Below, one piece after another: positions 1 to 5,762 of a stretch of DNA of 10,213 nucleotides. Each line of letters opens with the position of its first letter. Positions within the stretch are counted from its first letter, which is position 1. Below the pieces are notes generated by a model. It did not search any database. It was not told the origin of the DNA and worked only from the letters and a program-made list of their open reading frames with translations. The translations under genes and the position numbers were made by a program. Origin of the DNA: an uncultured Collinsella sp. (GTDB taxonomy: Bacteria > Actinomycetota > Coriobacteriia > Coriobacteriales > Coriobacteriaceae); the NCBI GenBank assembly GCA_900548815.1, contig URLR01000066.1, positions 1 to 10,213 on the forward strand, read 5' to 3'.

Positions 1-39
1 GCCTTATCGTCGGCAGCGTCAGATGTGTATAAGAGACAG
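1..39 (+). other. Nextera Read 1 / i5 adapter remnant (not genomic)
   Basis: Positions 7-20 match the Illumina Nextera Read 1 adapter and 21-39 match the 19-base Tn5 mosaic end. Bases 1-6 match the last six bases of an i5 index that I recall as S521 (GAGCCTTA). The same sequence appears reverse-complemented at the other end of the window. This is library sequence left in the assembly, so real DNA begins at about base 40. The first five residues of the long reading frame through this region (MYKRQ) come from the adapter. Confidence 0.97.
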
Positions 40-3000
40 ACCCTCACGCGCCGCATCGTCTATGCGCTCTCGCCCGAATCCGGTCCGTTCGTTGAGCATC
101 TGGACCAGGTGCTCGCCATTACCTTTACCAAAGATGCCGCGGCCGAGATCCGCGACCGCGTGCGCCGTGCGCTTATCGACGAGGGTATGGACGAGGAAGC
201 ACTGACCGTCGACGACGCGTGGATTTCGACCATTCACGGCATGTGCTCGCGTATCCTGCGCGCGCACGCGCTGGAGCTGGGCATCGACCCCGAGTTCACG
301 GTGCTCACCGATACCGACGAGCTCATGGATCAGGCTGTTGAGCATGTGCTGGGTCGCGCGACGGCACCCGATGCCGCCCCCGAGCTCGCGGCATCGCTCA
401 AGGCCCTCTATGCCTGGTATCCCATGGCGGGCGAGGGCGGTTCCTTTGGCGGCGGTACGACCATCAAGGGTCTGGTGCGCGACCTGCTGGAGCTGTCGAG
501 CCAGTTGCCGGGCGGTATGGACGACGTGCGCGTGGCGCGCGGCCAGGCCGATACCTCGGCACTCGCCGATGCCTATCGCGCGGCGCTGGGTGCGAGCAAG
601 GCCTCGACCGAGAAGGCGCAGGCGGCGCTCGATGCCATCGACGCGTTCGAGGCGAGCGGCAAGACCATGGCCGATGCGGCGCGACTCATGATGTCGTGCA
701 CCATGCCGCGCGCGAGCAAGGCATTCCCTAAGGAGCAAGCCGAGCTGCTCAAGGCCGAGGCCGCCGATGCGTTTATCAATATCGTGCTTGCCTGCGGTGG
801 CCCGGCGCTCGATGCGCTGGTGGGCCTGGCCCGTTCCGTGGAGGCGGAGTACCGTGCGCTCAAGGCCGACCAGTCCGCGCTCGACAATAACGATCTGCTG
901 CGCGTGGCATATGAGGCGCTGCGCGATTATCCCGCCATCCGAGCCGCCTACGAGGGCCGCTTTAAGATGGTCATGATCGACGAGTTCCAGGATACCGACC
1001 AGATGCAGGTCGACCTGATCCGTTACCTGACCGGCGCGGGGGAGCGTGCGCTTTGTACCGTGGGCGATGCGCAGCAGTCGATCTACCGCTTCCGCGGCGC
1101 CGAGGTCGAGGTCTTCCGTCGCCAGGAGCGCAAGGTGGGCTCGTCTACCGCGCCCGAGGCGACTGCCGCGGCCGACGCCCCTGCTGGCGAGCTCGTTAAG
1201 CTCGTGCGCAACTTCCGCAGCCATGACGAGGTGCTGCGCTACGTGGCGCGCGTCTTTGATGGCGACGATGGCGGCCTGATGCAGGGCTTTTTGGATCTTG
1301 AGGCGAGCGACGGCCGCAAGGACACGCTGGTGGCGGACGCCTCGCGTCGCCAGGCCCTCTTTGTTGCCGGCGGCAGTACGCAGGAGCGCACGCAGGCCAA
1401 GGCCCGTGCGATCGCCGAACGCTTCCGCGCACTTGCCGATGCCGGCCAGCCCCAGGGCGGCATGGTGCTGCTGCTGGGCCGCATGACCAACGCAGATGTC
1501 TACGCGCAGGCTTTCCGCGATCAGGGGCTCGACTGCGTCATCGCGGGCGGCTCGGTCTTTGCCCAGGCTGCCGAGGTGCAGACGGTGCGTGCCCTGGTCT
1601 GCGCGCTCGCCAATCCGGCCGATACGGCGCAGGGCCTTATGCCGCTGCTCGCCTCGCCGATGTTTGCGCTCGGCGCCCAGGAGTTCCTGGCGCTGGCGAC
1701 CAAGCTCGATAGCGAGACAGGGGAGACGTCGCGCCGCAACATCGATGCGGGCATCATGAGTGATTTCGACGTGCCGGGTTTGCAAGACTTGCCGCTGGTG
1801 ACGCGCGCCCGCGAGGTGCTGCGGTATGCGCTTCGTCGCGTGGGCCGCGATTCGTTCGCCGCCATCGCGCGCGACGTGGTCAACGCCTCCGGCTGGTTTG
1901 TGCGTCTGACACAGCGCGGTCCCGAAGGCAAGGCCATTGCCGCCAACGTGCTCAAGGCGCTCGACGCCGTGGCCGAGGCGGAGGCCGAGTTCGGTAACTC
2001 GCCGCGTTCCATCGCGCTGGCCTTCGACCGCTTCTTGGCGGGCAAGGAAGCCCCGGGTGCCCTCAACGAGGAGGGCGACGGCGCGGTGCGCATCATGACG
2101 GTTCACGCCTCTAAGGGTCTGGAATATCCGGTCGTGGCGGTCGCCGAGTGCTTTGGCGTGCGTAAGCCCTCGGGTGCGGCACAGATGGGTCGCGTCGAGG
2201 GAGGAGCGCAGGTCGTGGCGCTGCCGGCACGCTTCGACGGCGTTAAGCTCACCGACGGAACCTTTGTGAAGGGCGACGACGTCAAAAAGCAGTTTGAGCA
2301 CGCGTTTAAGGGCAAGGGCACGTCGCTGTGGCTACCGCCGGAGCTCATGGAGGATGTCTGCGCGACGGGTTCTCCCGCCGAGGCATTCGTTCGCCTGCGC
2401 AACGACGACCTGCAGCTTTCGCTCGAGGAGCGGGCTCGTCTGCTCTATGTCGCCATGACGCGTGCGCGCGAGCTGGTGATCTTGGCGATGGATGCCGGCG
2501 TGAGCCGCGGCAAGGTGGCGGCGCCGACCTTCGATGTCGAGACGGATCTGACCTACGACGTGCTGCGCCGTATTTTGCCGACCGACGCTCTGGACACGCC
2601 GCAGCTCGATAGCGACCGCCTGGTGTTCGACAACTCCCAGCCGGGCGACTACGAGCTCATTTCGCTCACGGACTTTACCTTTGGCGAGCAGGCGTTTGAG
2701 GCAAACGCTTCGCTGGATGCCGAGGGCAGGCTTGTCCGCGGCGATGCGGAGCCGGAGGGTGCCGGTGCAGATGCCCGCGCCGCCGTTCCCGGTCCTGCCG
2801 ACCCCGAGCCCGATGCGTTTGAGCTCGTGTATCCCCAGGCGGTGGGCGTGCGCATGGGCACCTGCCCGTATCCGGAGCGCGATTCGTACGGCTACTCGTC
2901 AATTGCCGCGGCGCTGCATGCCGAGTCCGAGGACCGTGCCGCCGAGGCGCACGTGCCCATGGACGAGGCTGGCGATGATGCAGAGTCGGATGGCTCGGAG

Positions 3001-3573
3001 ATGGCCGATGCGGACGTGGCCGTCGTTGAGCCCGCCGGCAACCCCATGGCGCTGGGCTCGGCGTTCCACGCCGCCTGCCAGTGGCTCATCGAGATGGGTG
3101 CCGACGCGTTGCCCGCTGCGCGCGCCGATGCACTGGCGCGTCTGTGGCGCCTGACGCCGGAGCAGCGCGAACGCTTCGACGTTGCCCTGAACCGCTGGCT
3201 CAAGTCGGCTGTTCGTGCCGACCTGCTCGCGTGGCCGTGCGTTCGCGCCGAGGTGCCGTTCTTTTCGCTGGGCTGCGAGGACGAGGACATCGCTCGCTAC
3301 GGTGCCTATGCCGAGGGCGCCATCGATGCACTGGCCACCGACCCGGCCGATCCGTCGCGCGCCCTGGTCATTGATTACAAGACGGGTGGCACGCCGGATG
3401 AGACGCCGGAACAGCTGCTCGAGAAGCACGCCCTGCAGGCGCGCGTTTACGCTGATGTTCTGCACAAGGCGGGCTTTGAGGCCGTGACCGTCAAGTTCGT
3501 CCGCGTGGAGCAAGCGAACCCCGCCATCTTCGTCGGACCCGCCGAACCCCAAGTAGTCACCTACAACCTCTAG
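40..3573 (+). CDS. addA: AddA/RecB-type ATP-dependent helicase-nuclease, 5' truncated
   Basis: This is a UvrD-superfamily (SF1A) helicase fused to a C-terminal PD-(D/E)XK nuclease. Such enzymes unwind and resect double-strand breaks for RecA loading, normally with an AddB partner. Visible motifs in order: Ia, ITFTKDAAAEI (118-150); TIHGMC (229-246), typical of AddA/RecB; motif II, DEFQDTD (979-999); motif III, GDAQQSIYRFRGA (about 1063-1101); motif IV, VRNFRSHDEV (about 1204-1233); motif V, MTVHASKGLEYPVV (about 2095-2136); motif VI, LLYVAMTRARELV (2440-2478). The nuclease shows LGSAFHAAC (His at 3067), the GAID Asp (3325), DYKT (Asp 3373, Lys 3379) and a downstream LQARVYA helix. Helicase and nuclease are joined by an Ala/Asp/Glu-rich linker at about 2700-3045. 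Walker A is missing because the contig starts just after it; the first genomic residues, TLTRRI, are what normally follow GSGKT in this family. The 1177 codons present fit a protein of about 1200 residues. AdnB or RecB are alternative family names; PcrA/UvrD is excluded by the nuclease and the length. AddB would be expected upstream. Confidence 0.85.
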   Translation, partial: TLTRRIVYALSPESGPFVEHLDQVLAITFTKDAAAEIRDRVRRALIDEGMDEEALTVDDAWISTIHGMCSRILRAHALELGIDPEFTVLTDTDELMDQAVEHVLGRATAPDAAPELAASLKALYAWYPMAGEGGSFGGGTTIKGLVRDLLELSSQLPGGMDDVRVARGQADTSALADAYRAALGASKASTEKAQAALDAIDAFEASGKTMADAARLMMSCTMPRASKAFPKEQAELLKAEAADAFINIVLACGGPALDALVGLARSVEAEYRALKADQSALDNNDLLRVAYEALRDYPAIRAAYEGRFKMVMIDEFQDTDQMQVDLIRYLTGAGERALCTVGDAQQSIYRFRGAEVEVFRRQERKVGSSTAPEATAAADAPAGELVKLVRNFRSHDEVLRYVARVFDGDDGGLMQGFLDLEASDGRKDTLVADASRRQALFVAGGSTQERTQAKARAIAERFRALADAGQPQGGMVLLLGRMTNADVYAQAFRDQGLDCVIAGGSVFAQAAEVQTVRALVCALANPADTAQGLMPLLASPMFALGAQEFLALATKLDSETGETSRRNIDAGIMSDFDVPGLQDLPLVTRAREVLRYALRRVGRDSFAAIARDVVNASGWFVRLTQRGPEGKAIAANVLKALDAVAEAEAEFGNSPRSIALAFDRFLAGKEAPGALNEEGDGAVRIMTVHASKGLEYPVVAVAECFGVRKPSGAAQMGRVEGGAQVVALPARFDGVKLTDGTFVKGDDVKKQFEHAFKGKGTSLWLPPELMEDVCATGSPAEAFVRLRNDDLQLSLEERARLLYVAMTRARELVILAMDAGVSRGKVAAPTFDVETDLTYDVLRRILPTDALDTPQLDSDRLVFDNSQPGDYELISLTDFTFGEQAFEANASLDAEGRLVRGDAEPEGAGADARAAVPGPADPEPDAFELVYPQAVGVRMGTCPYPERDSYGYSSIAAALHAESEDRAAEAHVPMDEAGDDAESDGSEMADADVAVVEPAGNPMALGSAFHAACQWLIEMGADALPAARADALARLWRLTPEQRERFDVALNRWLKSAVRADLLAWPCVRAEVPFFSLGCEDEDIARYGAYAEGAIDALATDPADPSRALVIDYKTGGTPDETPEQLLEKHALQARVYADVLHKAGFEAVTVKFVRVEQANPAIFVGPAEPQVVTYNL

Positions 3574-3576
3574 CCA

Positions 3577-3667
3577 CCTCAGGCTTTACGGTGCTATTTG
3601 GTTGGTTTTGCGGCCGTAAAGCCCTCAATCGTCCAAATGGCACCGCAACGCATGGGAGAGCCTGAGG
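3577..3667 (+). repeat. Three overlapping inverted repeats (alternative stems) after addA
   Basis: Stem A is a perfect 10-bp inverted repeat, GGCTTTACGG (3582-3591) with CCGTAAAGCC (3614-3623). Stem B pairs 3589-3601 with 3633-3645 over 13 bp with one G-U. Stem C pairs CCTCAGGCT (3577-3585) with AGCCTGAGG (3659-3667), a perfect 9 bp. B nests inside C, but A shares bases with both, so A and B+C cannot form fully at the same time. No U-tract follows any stem, so this is not a standard intrinsic terminator. It fills most of the gap between addA and the next gene. Function is unknown. Confidence 0.6.
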
Positions 3668-3676
3668 CGGTACAAT
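3667..3676 (+). promoter_or_regulatory. Probable -10 region for the DUF3284-like gene
   Basis: GCGGTACAAT contains TACAAT, five of six matches to the sigma-70-type -10 consensus, 33 bases before the start codon at 3710. No convincing -35 hexamer is seen at 16-18 bp upstream. A nearly identical decamer, GCGGTAAAAT, lies at a similar distance before dnaE (5714-5723), which supports a housekeeping promoter role. The first base overlaps the right arm of stem C. Confidence 0.5.
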
Positions 3677-3709
3677 GGCTCGAACGGTTCAAACGAATAA
3701 GGAGCCATC

Positions 3710-4219
3710 ATGCAGCTCACCAAAACGCTTAAGGTGACGCCGGAGGAGCTTTTTGACGCTCTGGCGGGGTCCATCATGCAGGATATCGAGAACGCCACGG
3801 GCAAGCGTCCCAGCCGCAACAAGCTCAACGGCTATAAGTACGAGAAGCGCGCCCAGTCCGCAAAAGGCAAGGCCAAGGGCACGGCGATCAAGGTTAAGAT
3901 CAAGCACTTTGACTACCCGTGCCTCTATGAGGTCCGTTTTCAGTATGCGGCGGGCATCAATACCATGCGCTATGAGGCTGCACCTGCTGGCGATGGTGCC
4001 TGCGAGCTCACCTATACCGAGGATTTTCAGGGTGTGGGTGGCAACACGTCTGGCACGCGCGGCAAGCTCGGCCTCTTCTTCTATGAGCGCAAGCTCAAGA
4101 GCCACGCCAACCAGACGATTGATCAAATCGTCAAATACATCGAGGGTGAGCGCCGTGTAAAGGCTAATCCCGCCTTCGCCGATGATGCTGCCGAAAACGC
4201 TTCGGATGTATTCCATTGA
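3710..4219 (+). CDS. DUF3284-like small cytoplasmic protein
   Basis: This 169-residue protein has no signal peptide or membrane segment. The start is supported by AAGGAG at 3699-3704, five bases before ATG. The N-terminus (KTLKVTPEELFDALAGSIM) followed by DIENATGK, a central Lys-rich strand region (about residues 43-66), then NTMRYEAAP and CELTYTEDF resemble DUF3284 proteins. These have no known function and probably adopt an SRPBCC/START-like fold; the assignment is from memory of the family pattern. The C-terminal part (residues about 118-152) is basic and probably helical, ending in an Ala/Asp-rich tail. The gene has its own -10 box (3671-3676) and lies 136 bases after addA, so it is probably a separate transcription unit. 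Codon use is GC-rich, like its high-GC neighbours and unlike the downstream transporter. That it is a real gene is near certain; the family name is less so. Confidence 0.7.
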   Translation: MQLTKTLKVTPEELFDALAGSIMQDIENATGKRPSRNKLNGYKYEKRAQSAKGKAKGTAIKVKIKHFDYPCLYEVRFQYAAGINTMRYEAAPAGDGACELTYTEDFQGVGGNTSGTRGKLGLFFYERKLKSHANQTIDQIVKYIEGERRVKANPAFADDAAENASDVFH

Positions 4220-4297
4220 TACCCTGTGCAAAAGCTTTACCGCTCTCCACTGCAACTGTGAACACTTCAGGCTTCGAGTCAGTAGCGAGTGGCCCGA

Positions 4298-4303
4298 CAT
4301 AAT
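4298..4303 (+). promoter_or_regulatory. Possible -10 box for the MFS gene
   Basis: CATAAT, five of six matches to TATAAT, lies 19 bases before the start codon at 4323, in an AT-rich patch (CATAATTAATTG). The best -35 candidate, TTCGAG at 4273-4278, is weak and 19 bp away. The short leader would leave room only for the ribosome site GGAAG at 4312-4316. Tentative. Confidence 0.25.
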
Positions 4304-4322
4304 TAATTGATGGAAGTGCCAA

Positions 4323-5522
4323 ATGAATAAGAATGCCACTACGCAACTGCGCATCTATTCCGTCTTTTTCGTTCTCGCGGGATTTGTTTTTAATCGGGGA
4401 GTGTTTCTACTTTTCCTTGCAGAGAAAGGAATGTCTGTCACGGAAATTGCGCTTTATCAAGCCCTGTTTAACATTGCAACAGTCGTCCTCGAGCTGCCAA
4501 CAGGGCTGATAGGCGATTTCTTTGGAAAGAAGTTTTCGATTCAAGTGGGCGTGCTGCTGCTTTTTTTCCATACGGCTGGCATGCTGTTGCTCTCCGGTCC
4601 CTTTCTTGTCGTGCTTTCCCTTGTTGAGGCACTCGCCTACTCCCTTCAATCGGGATCCGAACAAGCTCTTTTATATGAAATTGCCCGAAATGCCGGTCAA
4701 GAAGAGCGCTTTCTCACCATCAACGCTCGGCTGCTTGCCGCGCAATCAATCGCTACGGGAATGGCGATTGTGCTCGGATCTTTCATTGCCCAAGTATCTT
4801 GGAGTGCCCTCTACGTATGCGTCTCCGTTTTCTATCTTCTGCAGCTTTCCCTTCTGTATCCCATTGAGAGGAAGGAATCGACCCGTTCTGAAAGCTCTGG
4901 GGAGGAAAGGTTTGACGTAGCCAAGATGTTCAGACGCGAAACCTGGCGTGTTGGAGAATCCGCTTTTGCGGTATTGCTTCTTCTAATCGGCACAAGCATG
5001 CTCGATGGATTCTATGGGAGTTATTACAACTTGAATCAGTTGGTATTCGACGCATTTGATGCTCCCGTCTCCATAATAGGAATCTTTTTCGGTGCATCCT
5101 ATGCAGTAAATGCGACGGCCTACATTGCAGCAGATTTCTTCTCATCGCGTTTCGGGAAAAGAAATACCATGCTCGGCTCGATGCTAATCGAGGCCGGTCT
5201 TTTCATGATTCTTCCGTGGTTCGCTTCAAATCCGCTGTGTTTGTTTGGCCTTAGCATGGTGCTTTGTTTTCTCCCAGAAGTGGTGTACATCACTTCGGAA
5301 AACTTAATCCAAGACGCGATAGCGGACGATCTCCGCGCGACGATCCTTTCCGTCGCGTCTCTGGTAAGGGCTCTCTTTTCTGCAATGTTTTTCTCCATAT
5401 TTGGATATGTGTTGGGGTTATATCCCATTCAGATAGCGCTCGGTGTTATTGGCGCAATCGCGATAGCAATTACCGCCGTTGTTTCTTTAAAAATGGTAGG
5501 AATACATGTCTCCAAGAATTGA
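4323..5522 (+). CDS. MFS transporter (probable drug/solute efflux-type permease)
   Basis: This 399-residue, strongly hydrophobic protein has about 12 predicted membrane segments in two halves. They are separated by a polar, charged loop at residues 182-212 that should be cytoplasmic. Family marks are ELPTG (57-61) running into motif A, GLIGDFFGKK (61-70); SGSEQALLYE (110-119) in the fourth segment region; and a degenerate second-half motif A, ADFFSSRFGKR (270-280). The length is normal for the major facilitator superfamily. The start is supported by GGAAG at 4312-4316, six bases before ATG. Substrate cannot be told from sequence; the ELPTG subfamily is generally annotated as uncharacterised MFS, and export is an inference. 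Codon use and GC are clearly lower than in the flanking genes, suggesting transfer. Its 3' end overlaps a 49-codon ORF by 17 bases, so the two are probably cotranscribed and translationally coupled. Confidence 0.88.
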   Translation: MNKNATTQLRIYSVFFVLAGFVFNRGVFLLFLAEKGMSVTEIALYQALFNIATVVLELPTGLIGDFFGKKFSIQVGVLLLFFHTAGMLLLSGPFLVVLSLVEALAYSLQSGSEQALLYEIARNAGQEERFLTINARLLAAQSIATGMAIVLGSFIAQVSWSALYVCVSVFYLLQLSLLYPIERKESTRSESSGEERFDVAKMFRRETWRVGESAFAVLLLLIGTSMLDGFYGSYYNLNQLVFDAFDAPVSIIGIFFGASYAVNATAYIAADFFSSRFGKRNTMLGSMLIEAGLFMILPWFASNPLCLFGLSMVLCFLPEVVYITSENLIQDAIADDLRATILSVASLVRALFSAMFFSIFGYVLGLYPIQIALGVIGAIAIAITAVVSLKMVGIHVSKN

Positions 5523-5655
5523 TATATCGATTGACGAGCTATCCGAAGCCTCGAGCTTTCTTGATGGACATGACTATTCGTCACAAATCATTCAGCGTAT
5601 CGCCGGGGTTCCAGTGATACTCGATGTATCGGGATGCCCTCATTCCCCTTTTTGA
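5506..5655 (+). CDS. 49-residue ORF overlapping the MFS gene, unknown function
   Basis: The ATG at 5506 lies inside the last codons of the MFS gene in another frame, preceded by a Shine-Dalgarno-like AGGA at 5498-5501. The reading frame runs 49 codons to TGA at 5653-5655. The product begins MSPRIDISIDELSEASSFLD, has an acidic N-terminal half and a more hydrophobic end (IIQRIAGVPVILDVSG) with one Cys, finishing CPHSPF. Base composition matches the MFS gene. I do not recognise it. It could be a small coupled partner or precursor-like peptide of the transporter, or the N-terminal stub of a larger gene lost where the insertion meets native high-GC DNA. The stop lying right at the composition boundary favours the stub idea. 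Its overlap and ribosome site favour real translation. Confidence 0.45.
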   Translation: MSPRIDISIDELSEASSFLDGHDYSSQIIQRIAGVPVILDVSGCPHSPF

Positions 5656-5713
5656 AGGTCCCAAAAAGACTGCCCGTGTGGGTTTGGCTAGGTTCGGGTG
5701 CCGTCCGCGCCGT

Positions 5714-5723
5714 GCGGTAAAAT
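5714..5723 (+). promoter_or_regulatory. Probable -10 region for dnaE
   Basis: GCGGTAAAAT contains TAAAAT, five of six matches to the -10 consensus, 39 bases before the dnaE start. It differs in one base from the decamer before the DUF3284-like gene (3667-3676). A good -35 is not evident; TTCGGG at 5693-5698 is weak and 19 bp away. The remaining bases of the 5656-5762 gap show no other gene. Confidence 0.5.
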
Positions 5724-5762
5724 CGTTCAGTCAGAACACGAACCCGCATCGGAGCTCATCAC

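Larger units (their letters stand above)
4220..5655 (+). other. AT-richer segment, probable horizontally acquired insertion
   Basis: Base composition changes sharply near the stop codon of the DUF3284-like gene and returns to high GC just before dnaE. A sample line (5401-5460) has 28 G/C of 60, whereas addA and dnaE lines are commonly 60-70%. The segment carries the MFS gene and the overlapping 49-codon ORF. No transposase, integrase, tRNA or clear flanking direct repeat is visible, so the mechanism and exact edges are unknown. The 103 non-coding bases at 4220-4322 hold the likely transporter promoter. Confidence 0.55.

Noticed and set aside
19..2301. 760-codon minus-strand open frame across addA
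   Set aside because: Antisense shadow of addA, rich in Arg/His/Leu/Gly, and its end is encoded by adapter sequence (LSLIHI).
3582..3623. Perfect 10-bp hairpin as a Rho-independent terminator for addA
   Set aside because: The loop is 22 bases and the bases after the stem (CTCAATCGTCC) contain no U-run, so the standard terminator pattern is missing.
5648..5668. CTTTTTG / CAAAAAG hairpin as an intrinsic terminator for the MFS operon
   Set aside because: The stem is 7 bp and nearly all A-T with a 7-base loop and no following T-tract, so it would be too weak; it also overlaps the end of the 49-codon ORF.
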